Shown in pieces: positions 48,585 through 60,000 of a stretch of DNA of 64,000 nt. A program made the position numbers and the translations under genes. Each line of letters starts with the position of its first letter. The first letter of the stretch is position 1. The notes under the pieces are model-generated. The model made no database searches and was not told the origin of the DNA. It saw nothing but the letters and a program-made list of their open reading frames with translations. Origin of the DNA: Sipunculus nudus (lineage: Eukaryota > Annelida > Sipuncula > Golfingiida > Sipunculidae). The stretch lies in assembly GCA_026874595.1 (NCBI GenBank), contig CM049309.1, positions 91,474,723-91,538,722 on the forward strand, written 5' to 3'.

Positions 48585-48945
48585 AGATCAAGAGTTCATT
48601 CAGTGCAGCCAAATATAGGTCAACAGTTCAATCAGTGCAGCCAAGCACAAGGCATGTGATCACCTCATGGGCAGCAAGTGATCATCTCATGGGTAGCATG
48701 TGATCACCTCATGGGTGTCTTGCCCCTCAGGGCTGCATATGGAGCCAATCTGTGAGCTTATGCAATTGTGTGGCTACTATTTCAGATTTGGCAATAGGCA
48801 AAAGGTCAGCCTGGATTTATTTATAGCTTTGGCAGACTGCCAACTGTGTCAGATTATGCAACAGGTCAAGAGTTCACTCAGTGCAGCCAGGTACAGGTCT
48901 AGCAAGGTGCAGGTCAAGAGTTCACTCAGTGCAGTAGCCTGAGCC
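48585..48945 (+). repeat. Two interleaved short repeats
   Basis: CAAGAGTTCACTCAGTGCAG-like phrases occur about five times. GTGATCACCTCATGGG-like phrases (25-bp period) occur three times at 48656-48716. Confidence 0.75.
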
Positions 48946-49040
48946 AGTAATTTGTCACAGTACACTCGGGGCAACAGCCTTTCTCACCTAAGCCTGGTCA
49001 GCCCCATGCATCAGACTCAAGTGAAGTTTGATGTATTGGC

Positions 49041-49420
49041 CTGATATTCTGACCTGTCTATGTGTCTTTAATGGCTTTCTTGTTCACAAGACAGGTGTCG
49101 CCATCTACAATGACTTTTGCAAAGTGTATGTGCCTGCTTAATTCTACGGAGGAATTTGATATATCAGCCTGAAATTGGGCATATTTATACATGTCAAATT
49201 GCTTTGTCGTATACAAGACTGGTGGTGCCACCTACAATAATTTTTGTGTTGTGTGCACCCATGCCAGAATTTCAGCAGTGATGATTGTGTATTGTTTCTT
49301 GTTCAAAATGTTTAGTACTTGCATTGTTCATATATATGAAAAGTAGTGGTTCAGCATTGAAGCGTTATACCTGGTGTATATCCATATGCACAGGTTCGCA
49401 TTAGGCCTGTAGGCCTTGTT
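49041..49420 (+). repeat. Composite of two dispersed families
   Basis: The first part (CCTGATATTCTGACC ... GACTGGTGGTGCCACCTACA) resembles the 280-bp unit of the TGTATCCGCC family. It is joined at 49241 to a second copy of the repeat at 312-503. Confidence 0.65.
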
Positions 49421-49805
49421 TTCTCAATTGAAAGTATTGTTGTTATGCCAACCCCTTTCCACAGGTATTAAAGCTTATATAAAACAAACATTAGAATGAT
49501 ACAGTGATTAAAGTGATACAGTCAGGAAGGTTGGTTTTCTTAACAGATATTAAACACCTTGCAAGCTGACCCTATTTAAGTTGTACTAGGTGTAATGTTT
49601 TACTGGTCAGTTGCGTGGTTTGACTCTTGGTTATCTGATTTATGCTTACATGGAGGCTTGCTACTTGAATGTTAAGCTATTAGTTCCTGCCAGTTGATAA
49701 ATTAAGTATTATCTGTATTCAAGCCCATGCAGATTCTTTGAAAGAATAATTTCTGTGGTTTCTCTTTTGACTGTGTTATTGAAGGTGGTGATCTTTTATT
49801 TTTAG

Positions 49806-49920
49806 GGACAGAGTGAGGTGTGCTTCTGCAGCAGCTCTCCTGCTGACCAGGGCTGGATAAGCTGTACAGTCTGTGAGAGCTGTAAGACAACAAACAACAG
49901 TCCAAACAGGACCCACAGTG
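49806..49920 (+). CDS. Candidate internal exon, cysteine-rich
   Basis: The acceptor is TCTTTTATTTTTAG (ends 49805) and the donor is GTAAGA at 49921. In 115 nt only one + strand frame lacks stops, and it ends in phase 1. It encodes about 38 residues with CFC (residues 6-8), then WISCTVCESCKT and NNSPNRTHS. The paired cysteines (C-x2-C-x2-C) suggest a zinc-binding or disulphide-rich segment, and NRT is a potential N-glycosylation site. It does not match a family I can name. Minus-strand ORFs across the same block lack comparable splice sites. It lies 0.7 kb upstream of mir-92 copy D. Confidence 0.4.
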
Positions 49921-50579
49921 GTAAGATTAGACAGGTGTGGTACCAATGCAGAAGAAACCCTAAGAATGCTGCACAAGTGTAGTTTAACCAAGGACTTGCG
50001 GGAAGTATGATTGGCTTTTACATTGACTCGTTTGTTTTATCATCAACAAAAGATTTCAAGTGACTGTTTATTTTTTAAGAGTAGAGACTTGCATGACTGC
50101 AGGAACAGAAAAGTACCAATTTGGAATTGGAACTTTGCATTACACGTGTGATTTGTGCAAGAGATGGTTAGGGTTTCAAGTGCATCTCAGATTAATAAGC
50201 AGAGAGATGATTAAATATGTTAACAACACTAGACACACATTCAGGCCAGGTTTTCTATTAGAAAGATTTCATTTTGTCCACTGTAATAGTTTCTCAGTTT
50301 CAGGTGCCAAAACTAGATGGCTGAGCACTGGGCATTTGTTGCCTTGTATTTTCAGAATTGTTAATATCCAAGAGTAATCTTACCAGGTTTTGCATAGACA
50401 ACCAATAAAATTGGGATAGGCTAATAAAATGGTAATTAATGGTGTATGTTCAAACAGTCATAGGGAAGGGCTCTGTCTTGTTTAAATAAACTTTTGAATG
50501 GTGTCTCATTATATTTTGTCAAGTGCTCTGTAATGAGATTTATATATCCTGAGAGAGTTGTGTTCTTGTTGGACCTTGA

Positions 50580-50660
50580 GGTGTGTCATAGCAGGGTGTG
50601 ACTTGTGCATTACTGAAAACAGGAACAGATTGCACTTGTCCCGGCCTGCTGTGTATCACC
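50580..50660 (+). ncRNA. mir-92: miR-92 family microRNA precursor, copy D
   Basis: The predicted mature arm at 50628-50649 contains ATTGCACTTGTCCCGGCCTG, with G in place of A at the first position. The 5' arm at 50589-50612 (TAGCAGGGTGTGACTTGTGC, then ATT) pairs with it. The lower stem GGTG (50580) pairs with CACC (50657). The loop holds ACTGAAAACAGGAAC. The 5'-nucleotide change leaves the seed intact. The copy lies 0.7 kb after a candidate cysteine-rich exon (49806-49920) and 0.85 kb before a 31-bp minisatellite. Confidence 0.9.
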
Positions 50661-51504
50661 AGTCGCAGCTGATAGATATATATGTCTTCCTGAAAGTGAG
50701 AGTCAGGAAGACCAAAAACCATTGCACACATCTATCAGAAGATCTTTCCTAGATCATGATCTAGTCAGATTTTAAACACCAGATAGGTGTTTGCCCGATC
50801 ATGGGGAGGGAGTTATCCATGTGATTAAAATGTTAGACCATTTGAATTAAATGTCTTAAATTCATGGTCTTTTTGAAAGCTACAGTAAAAAGGGTGAATT
50901 CCTTCTAGTGGTATATTTTAACCACAGGTTTGAACCTCTTGATGGTTCCACATACCGTATTCAGAAAATCTGAAACTCATGGTTCAGTAGAATCTCAAAT
51001 TTCCTTATCTCTCTTTTTCCGAATATTTGTTTTTCCAAAATTTAAAGTAAGGCATAGAAATTTACCTCTATTATATGCTTTGCTGCTTTTTTGGGGAAAG
51101 TAGGATTAATGATGATTAAAACTGATCTGATTAGATAATGTTACTGTTTGCCAGCATATTAAGTGAACATTGATAATGATATGCCCATGCAACATACATA
51201 TCAACCTACCAGCAGTATATTTCCTAAAAAAAGTCATATTTCGAGTATCTGTAACCTCAGTTATCAAAACAGGTTTATGTCCCCTAACCATTCTGATATT
51301 GGAGGTTCCTTGCTGTATCAGTAAAGGATCCTTATTCAAAGGACAGAGAGCCACCTGGTTTCTTTGACTTGTTTAAAGGAAAGTAAGTGCTGTCAGGCAG
51401 CTCATCAGTAGACTTCATTATAATTGTACATTCTATATTTGCGGATTGATTGTCAGTTATCTGTGTTTGTCTGTGTAGATTATAAATTCCATATCCTGCA
51501 GAAT

Positions 51505-53240
51505 GTTCATGTCAGATGGGTATCAAGCAGACAGGGTTGCGGTGAGATAAATATCAAGAAGACAGTGTTGCAGTCAGATAGCTATCAAAATGACTTGCAG
51601 TCAGATAGGTATCAAGCAGACAGGGTTGCAGTCAGATAGATAACAAGAAGACAGTATTGCTGTCAGGTATCAAACAGTGTTGCAGTCAGATAGGTATCAA
51701 ACAGACAGTGTTGCAGTCAAATCTATATCAAGCAGACATTGTTGCAGTCAGATAAAGATCAAGCAGACAGTATTGCAGTCAGATAGATATAAAACACAGT
51801 TTTGCAGTCAAATAAATATGAAGCAGACAGCATTGCAGTCAGATAGGTATCAAGCAGACAGTATTGCAGTCAGATAGGTATCAAACAGTGTTGCAGTCTG
51901 ATAAAATCAAGCATTGCAGTCAGATAGATATCAAGCAGACAGTGTTGCATTCTGATAAATACTAAGCAGAAAGTGTTGCAGTCTGATAAATATCAAGCAG
52001 ACAGTGTTGCAGTCAGATAAATGTCAAGCAGACAGTGTTGCAGTCAGATAGATATCAAGCAGACAGTGTTGCAGTTAGATAGTTTTAAGCAGACAGTGTT
52101 GCAGTCAGATAGATATCAAACAGACAGTGTTGCAGTCTGATAAATATTAAGCAGACTGTTGCAGTCTGATAAATATCAAGCAGACAGTGTTGCAGTCTGA
52201 TGAATATCAAGCAGTCAGTGTTGCAGTCAGATAGATATCAAGCAGACAGTGCTGCAGTCTGATAAATTTCAAGCAGACTGTTGCAGTCTGATAAATATCA
52301 AGCAGACAGTGTTGTAGTCTGATAAATATCAAGCAGACAGTGTTGCAGTCAGATAGATATCAAGCAGACAGTGTTGCAGTCTGGTTAATATCAAGCAGAC
52401 TGTTGCAGTCTGATAAATATCAAGCAGTGTTGCAGTCTGATAAATATCAAGCATACAGTATTTCAGTCAGATAGATATCAAGCAGTCAGTGTTGCAATCT
52501 GATAAATATCAAGTAGACAGTGTTGCAGTCTGATAAATATCAAGCAGTGTTGCAGTCTGATAAATATCAAGCATACAGTATTTCAGTCAGATAGATATCA
52601 AGCAGTCAGTGTTGCAGTCTGATAAATATCAAGCAGTGTTGCAGTCTGATAAATATCAAGCATACAGTATTTCAGTCAGATAGATATCAAGCAGACAGTG
52701 TTGCAATTGGATAAATATCAAGCAGACAGTGTTACAGTCAGATAGATATTAAGCAGACAGTGTTGAAGTCAGAAGGATTTCAAGCAGACAGTGTTGCAAT
52801 TGGATAAATATCAAGCAGACAGAATTGCAGTCAGATATATATCAAGCAGACAGTGTTGCAGTTGGATAAATATCAAGCAGACAGTGTTGCAGTTGGATAA
52901 AAATCAAGCAGTCAGTGTTGCAGTCTGATAAATATCAAGCAGACAGTGTTGCAGTCAGATAGATATCAAGCAGACAGTGTTGCAGTCTGATAAATATCAA
53001 GCAGACTGTTGCAGTCTGATAAATATCAAGCATACAGTATTTCAGTCAGATAGATATCAAGCAGTCAGTGTTGCAATCTGATAAATATCAAACAGACAGT
53101 GTTGCAGTCAGAAAGATTTCAAGCAGACAGAATTGCAGTCAGATGGGTATCAAGCAGACAGTGTTGTATTCGGATAGATACTAAGCAGACAGTGTTTTCT
53201 TCAGTCAGATATATATCAGGCAGACATTGTTGAACTCTGA
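51505..53240 (+). repeat. 31-bp minisatellite, about 55 units
   Basis: The unit is AGATAGATATCAAGCAGACA then GTGTTGCAGTC. It is mixed with a GTCTGATAAATATC variant and with short units of 24-27 bp that lack GACA or AGT. Some multi-unit blocks are repeated (for example the block with CATACAGTATTTCAG). Confidence 0.93.
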
Positions 53241-53819
53241 TGGATGTAGAGCAGTGTTTCTGTAATTTAGAAAGCAGTTTACAGGTCAAAGGTCACTTCC
53301 TATTATGAATAAAGGAAAAGTTTATTTAATTTTGAATGTCATAGACTATTGTTTGATTAACTTTGGGTATGTCATAAACTACTTACGCCTGAGAAATAGG
53401 TCACTACAGCCCAGTGTGTTATTTAAATAACAACTAAGTGTCAGTTCCCAAAGGGGTTGACATGCTTGAAGTGATAAATATTTGCTTGCTTCAGTTGTTT
53501 GTGTAGTTCAAATTAATCTGGGAATGAACACTATTGGGTGTGAATTAACAGAAGTGAATAAGAATGCCAGGTTGAGCAACACTGGTGCCAGGCTGAAGGG
53601 CTACACATTGTTTGGTGTTTGTTATGGGTATTAACACACTACAGGAAACGCCAACACTGTGCAAACAAAGACATATGTGTAGTCCATGTAGTGTATGAAT
53701 GAAAATGTAGGCCCTGTGCAATAACTTGCATGGAGAATTGTTTAACGTTGAGTAATTTACTTTCATTTCTGAACATTTTTAACATGAAGGTTTGCTGTAT
53801 CACTGTTGGTCGTGGAAAT

Positions 53820-54850
53820 GTTATGAGATTATAACCGGTATACCTATACAGGAAAGTGTTATGAGATTATAACCAGAATACCTATACAGGAAAATGTTAT
53901 GAGATTATAACAGGTATACCTATACAGAAAAGTGTTATGAGATTATAACCGGTATACTTATAAAGAAAAGAGTTATGAGATTATAACCGGTATACCTACA
54001 CAGGAAAGTGTTATGAGATTATAACAGGTGTACCTACACAGGAAAGTTTTATGAGATTATAACAGGTATACCTATACAGGAAAGTGTTATGAGATTATAA
54101 CAGGTATACTTATACAGGAAAGTGTTATGAGATTATAACAGCTATACCTATACAGGAAAGTGTTATGAGATTATAACAGCTATACCTATACAGGAAAGTG
54201 TTATGAGATTATAACAGCTATACCTATACAGGAAAGTGTTATGAGATTATAACAGGTATACCTACACAGGAAAGTGTGATGAGATTATAACAGCTATACC
54301 TACACAGGAAAGTGTGATGAGATTATAACAGGTATACCTATACAGGAAAGTGTGATGAGATTATAACAGCTATACCTATACAGGAAAGTGTTATGAGATT
54401 ATAACAGCTATACCTACACAGGAAAGTGTTATGAGATTATAACAGCTATACCTACACAGGAAAGTGTTATGAGATTATAACAGCTATACCTACACAGGAA
54501 AGTGTTATGAGATTATAACAACTATACCTACACAGGAAAGTGTTATGAGATTATAACAGCTATACCTACACAGGAAAGTGTTATGAGATTATAACAGCTA
54601 TACCTACACAGGAAAGTGTTATGAGATTATAACAGCTATACCTACACAGGAAAGTGTTATGAGATTATAACAGCTATACCTACACAGGAAAGTGTTATGA
54701 GATTATAACAGCTATACCTATACAGGAAAGTGTTATGAGATTATAACAGCTATACCTACACAGGAAAGTGTTATGAGATTATAACAGCTATACCTACACA
54801 GGAAAGTGTTATGAGATTATAACAGCTATACCTATACAGGAAAGTGTTAC
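53820..54850 (+). repeat. 38-bp minisatellite, about 27 units
   Basis: The unit is GGAAAGTGTTATGAGATTAT then AACAGCTATACCTACACA. The left part has AACCGGTATACCTATACA variants and the right part is nearly uniform AACAGCTATACCTACACA. Divergence is thus graded from left to right. Confidence 0.95.
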
Positions 54851-54884
54851 CTAGGAGTAGGTGTCATGAAGTGTTTGTGTATAT

Positions 54885-54890
54885 ATGTTT

Positions 54891-54921
<31 letters not shown>

Positions 54922-54925
54922 TTTA
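54885..54925. repeat. (TA)n-(TG)n microsatellite
   Basis: TATATATATATATA followed by TGTGTGTGTGTGTG between two minisatellites. Confidence 0.85.
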
Positions 54926-54992
54926 TTAATAAGTTTTGCTTGTGTGATTTACTACCATGAGCAGAGAAAAAAAAAGAATGCCAAAGGAAGCT

Positions 54993-55212
54993 TTAAGAAA
55001 ACATTTTACAGGCCTACCAGGGTAATTACAGACACACTGGTTTAAAGAAAACATTTTACAGGCCTGCCAGGGTAATTACAGACACACTGGTTTAAAGAAA
55101 ACATTTTACAGGCCTGCCAGGGTAATTACAGACACACTGGTTGAAAGAAAACATTTTACAGGCCTGCCAGGGTAATTACAGACACACTGGTTTAAAGAAA
55201 ACATTTTAAATA
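54993..55212 (+). repeat. 50-bp tandem repeat, 4.2 units
   Basis: TTTAAAGAAAACATTTTACA, GGCCTGCCAGGGTAATTACA, GACACACTGG repeats with an exact 50-bp period and only one or two changes. Confidence 0.95.
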
Positions 55213-55269
55213 AACCTTTAGTGAATTTATGAATGAATAATACCAAAGATATCATTGATTTAGAATAAT

Positions 55270-58256
55270 ATGTGTCTGATGTTCACACACCAGGTGGTGT
55301 TATGTAGGTACATAGTCCTGTGTCTTATGTCCATACACTGGGTAGTGTTATGTTGGTACATAGTCCTGTGTCTGATGTTCACACACCTGGTAGTGTTATG
55401 TAGGTACATAGTCCTGTGTCTGATGTTCACACACCAGGTGGTGTTATGTAGGTACATTTTCCTGTGTCTGATGTTCATACACCAGGTGGTGTTATGTAGG
55501 TACATTCTCCTGTGTCTGATGTTCATACACCAGGTGGTGTTATGTAGGTACATTTTCTGTGTCTCATGTTCATACACCAGGTGGTGTTATGTAGGTACAT
55601 TCTCCTGTGTCTCATGTTCATACACCAGGTGGTTTTATGTAGGTACATTCCTGTGTCTCATGTTCATACACCAGGTGGTGTTTTGTAGGTACATTCTCCT
55701 GTGTCTGATGTTCATACACTAGGTGGTGTTTTGTAGGTACATTCTCCTGTGTCTGATGTTCATACACCAGGTTGTTTTATGTAGGTACATTCTCCTGTGT
55801 CTCATGTTCATACACCAGGTGGTGTTATGTAGGTACATTCTCCTGTGTCTCATGTTCATACACCAGGTGGTGTTATGTAGGTACATTCTCCTGTGTCTCA
55901 TGTTCATACACCAGGTGGTTTTATGTAGGTACATTCCTGTGTCTCATGTTCATACACCAGGTGGTGTTATGTAGGTACATTCTCCTGTGTCTGATGTTCA
56001 TACACCAGGTGGTGTTTTGTAGGTACATTCTCCTGTGTCTGATGTTCATACACCAGGTGGTGTTTTGTAGGTACATTCTCCTGTGTCTGATGTTCATACA
56101 CCAGGTGGTGTTATTTAGGTACAAGGTCCTGTGTCTGATGTTCACACACCAGGTGGTGTTATGTAGGTACATTCTCCTGTGTCTGATGTTCATACACCAG
56201 GTGGTGTTTTGTAGGTACGTTCTCCTGTGTCTGATGTTCATACACCAGGTGGTGTTATGTAGGTACAAGGTCCTGTGTCTGATGTTCATACACCAGGTGG
56301 TGTTATGTAGGTACATTCTCCTGTGTCTGATGTTCATACACCAGGTGGTGTTTTGTAGGTACATTCTCCTGTGTCTGATGTTCATACACCAGGTGGTGTT
56401 AGGTAGGTACAAGGTCCTGTGTCTGATGTTCACACACCAGGTGGTGTTATGTAGGTACATTCTCCTGTGTCTGATGTTCATACACCAGGTGGTGTTATGT
56501 AGGTACATTCCTGTGTCTGATGTTCATACACCAGGTGGTGTTATGTACGTACATTCTCCTGTGTCTGATGTTCATACACCAGGTGGTGTTATGTAGGTAC
56601 ATTCTCCTGTGTCTGATGTTCATACACCAGGTGGCGTTTTGTAGGTACATTCTCCTGTGTCTGATGTTCATACACCAGGTGGTGTTATGTACATACATTC
56701 TCCTGTGTCTGATGTTCATACACCAGGTGGTGTTATGTAGGTACATTCCTGTGTCTCATGTTCATACACCAGGTGGTGTTATGTAGGTACATTCTCCTGT
56801 GTCTGATGTTCATACACCAGGTGGTGTTTTGTAGGTACATTCTCCTGTGTCTGACGTTCATACACCAGGTGGTGTTATGTAGGTACATTCCTGTGTCTGA
56901 TGTTCATACACCATGTGGTGTTATGTACGTACATTCTCCTGTGTCTGATGTTCATACACCAGGTGGTGTTTTGTAGGTACATTCTCCTGTGTCTGATGTT
57001 CATACACCAGGTGGTGTTATGTAGGTACAAGGTCCTGTGTCTGATGTTCATACACTAGGTGGTGTTATGTAGGTACATTCTCCTGTGTCTGATGTTCATA
57101 CACCAGGTGGTGTTATGTACGTACATTCTCCTGTGTCTGATGTTCATACACCAGGTGGTGTTATGTAGGTACATTCTCCTGTGTCTGATGTTCATACACC
57201 AGGTGGTGTTATGTAGGTACATTCCTGTCTCATGTTCATACACCAGGTGGTGTTATGTAGGTACATTCTCCTGTGTCTGATGTTCATACACCAGGTGGTG
57301 TTTTGTAGGTACATTCTCCTGTGTCTGATGTTCATACACCAGGTGGTGTTATGAAGGTACATTCCTGTGTCTGATGTTCATACACCAGGTGGTGTTATGT
57401 ACGTACATTCTCCTGTGTCTGATGTTCACACACCAGGTGGTGTTTTGTAGGTACATTCTCCTGTGTCTGATGTTCACACACCAGGTGGTGTTATGTAGGT
57501 ACATTCCTGTGTCTGATGTTCATACACCAGGTGGTGTTATGTAGGTACATTCCTGTGTCTGATGTTCATACACTAGGTGGTGTTATGTACGTACATTCTC
57601 CTGTGTCTGATGTTCATACACCAGGTGGTGTTATGTAGGTACATTCTCCTGTGTCTGATGTTCACACACCAGGTGGTGTTTTGTAGGTACATTCTCCTGT
57701 GTCTGATGTTCATACACCAGGTGGTGTTATGTACGTACATTCTCCTGTGTCTGATGTTCATACACCAGGTGGTGTTATGTAGGTACATTCTCCTGTGTCT
57801 GATGTTCATACACCAGGTGGTGTTATGTAGGTACATTCCTGTGTCTGATGTTCATACACCAGGTGGTGTTATGTAGGTACATTCCTGTGTCTCATGTTCA
57901 TACACCAGGTGGTGTTATGTACGTACATTCTCCTGTGTCTGATGTTCATACACCAGGTGGTGTTATGTAGGTACATTCCTGTGTCTCATGTTCATACACC
58001 AGGTGGTGTTATGTAGGCACATTCCTGTGTCTCATGTTCATACACCAGGTGGTGTTATGTAGGTACATTCTCCTGTGTCTGATGTTCATACACCAGGTGG
58101 TGTTATGTAGGTATATTCTCCTGTGTCTCATGTTCATACACTAGGTGGTGTTATGTAGGTACATTCCTGTGTCTCATGTTCATACACCAGGTGGTGTTAT
58201 GTACGTACATTCTCCTGTGTCTGATGTTCATACACCAGGATAGTGTTATGTAGGTA
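55270..58256 (+). repeat. 48/45-bp minisatellite, about 63 units (~3 kb)
   Basis: The unit is GTGTTATGTAGGTACATTCT, CCTGTGTCTGATGTTCATAC, ACCAGGTG (48 bp). A 45-bp form reads GTACATTCCTGTG, and edge units read GTACATAGTCC or GTACAAGGTCC. Both lengths are multiples of three, so all strands give long Cys/Val/His ORFs (up to 274 codons, 55772-56596), which are artefacts. The GTAGGTAC/GTACGTAC, GATG/CATG and ATGT/TTGT variants are shuffled along the array. Confidence 0.97.
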
Positions 58257-58694
58257 AGCGCAAACACTTGCTGAAGGACAAGGCGATGATTGCTGCCACA
58301 TACTTCATGTAAAGAAGACTACCAGAGGACATGCCATTGTAGAATGCTGAATAAGACTAGCTGTTTGTCATTTTGAAAAGGTTGATTTAACATTTTACAT
58401 GCACTTGAGGGGGTCTTAACAAAGTTCTTTTTATGCAGTAACAATATTGTATTTGCTGCCTCAGTTGTTTAGTTCATAACGGTACCAGTGCACAGCAGAA
58501 TCTTGGTTGTTACAGATTGTATTCTGCTTGGCAAAGACAGAGATACAACATTCTTGTGATAATGATCAGTAAGAGGTATGTGCTGGTCCTAAAATTATTC
58601 ACCTTCACGGAGTTTCATTTTCCTGTTAATATGTATATAATTTACAACCAAGGCAGTTCACAAGTAAAAGTGAAAATACCAGTACCTGGTCATA

Positions 58695-58713
58695 TTAGGG
58701 GGGGGGGGGGGAT
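58695..58713. repeat. Poly-G tract
   Basis: A run of about 13 G, followed by ATATATATA. Confidence 0.9.
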
Positions 58714-58789
58714 ATATATACTGGTTCAGGTTCCATTTGACTGTAATTGTATTGTTATGGTTATACTTTTCTTAAAATATGGCATAACT

Positions 58790-58968
58790 TCTTAATCTTA
58801 TGGTACTACTACTTAATCTTATGTTATGGTACTACTACTTAATCTTATGTTATGGTACTACTTCTTAACCTTATGTAATGGTACTACTTCTTAATCTTAT
58901 GTTATGGTACTACTTCTTAATCTTATGTTATGGTACTACTACTTAATCTTATGTTATGGTGCTACTTT
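58790..58968 (+). repeat. 26-bp minisatellite, about 6-7 units
   Basis: TACTACTACTTAATCTTATG then TTATGG, with an ACTTCTTAATC variant. It ends about 90 bp before mir-92 copy E. Confidence 0.92.
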
Positions 58969-59056
58969 TACCTTTTGATGTGCACTGTAACAACAGTATT
59001 GATACAAGTCTACAGTGAGATGAATATACCTAGAAAGAATCATACCAGAAACCAAA

Positions 59057-59127
59057 GGGTTAAGTAGGTCTGGACTTGGGCAACTTGGTATTTAAAATCC
59101 AATTGCACTTGTCCCGGCCTGCCCAGC
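59057..59127 (+). ncRNA. mir-92: miR-92 family microRNA precursor, copy E
   Basis: The predicted mature arm at 59101-59122 is identical to copies B and C. The 5' arm at about 59064-59087 (AGTAGGTCTGGACTTGGGCA, then ACTTGG) pairs with it, using several G:U pairs in GGTCTGGAC opposite GTCCCGGCC. The loop is short (TATTTAAAATC). The lower stem GGGT/GCCC is weaker than in the other copies, so this precursor may be less stable. It follows the minisatellite block by about 90 bp and precedes a MITE by about 190 bp. Confidence 0.85.
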
Positions 59128-59311
59128 CCTGTCTTATCATCACAGATGTTCAAAGAACCAGCCAGAGTTCACAGCAATCTTGAAATAGGGAAAGCTGAAA
59201 AAGCTAGTTTTTAATTCTAGTCGAGGAAAAGTAAAGGAATTGAGAAAAAGGCCTCAAAACAGGGAAACAGAATTTTGTAAGCCAAATTTAAAAAGTGGTC
59301 AGTTTGCTATA

Positions 59312-59780
59312 CTGTGGTTGCCTTTTTGTTATCGAGGGTTTTAATTTCGCGATATTCGCGAATGTGACATAATCGCGAATATGAGACTCTCGGGAATAAG
59401 ATGCCCCATCAACTAAGATGAACAAGAGGGTATGATGCATCTGTGCAAACCGATCACTTCCTATACCTAAGGAAACAACCTATAGTCACAACCTAATCTG
59501 TACATGGTATCCAAACTGGCCCGTGCATAAAAGCACTAGTCTAATCAATATAAAACACGCATTAATCACACGAGATATATCTATTGTGACATCAAAGTGA
59601 ATGACTGAACCAGAAATGAGTGAGGTATTGTCGGATTCATTATAAATTTAAAACAATACAAATACTGCAGTACTTAGATTTTATAGGTTCTTTTGCAATC
59701 GTGAAAATGAAACCCTCGCGAAATGTTAAAAATTAAGATATCGCAAAATTTCAGCCTCGCGAATATAAAACCAACCACAG
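59312..59780. mobile_element. 469-bp MITE with TATA flanks
   Basis: CTGTGGTTG (59312-59320) and CAACCACAG (59772-59780) are terminal inverted repeats with TATA on both sides (59308-59311 and 59781-59784), consistent with a TA-type target. Sub-terminal TTCGCGATATTCGCGAAT and CCTCGCGAATATAAAACC give the interior its TCGCGA-rich character. No ORF. Confidence 0.82.
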
Positions 59781-60000
59781 TATATGCTCCCCGTCTTCAG
59801 ACAGCATATCCAATGCACTTTTGTATATGCTATAAATGTTTATTCTAGAGCTCCTCTTTATCCCTGTAGCCTGGTGGCCATGAAATTCAGCGAGCTAAAG
59901 GCTTTGAAGATATATCAATCTAGAAATATGTTAAAAAAATATTATCCTTAAATCTTGTTTATATCATACACAAGACTAATGATATCACCTAAATTTGTTT

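Noticed and set aside
55772-56596. 274-codon ORF
   Set aside because: It lies wholly in the 48/45-bp tandem array, where unit lengths divisible by three keep frames open on both strands.
33246-58256. CRISPR-like arrays
   Set aside because: The repeats are contiguous without unique spacers, and the sequence is eukaryotic. These are minisatellites.
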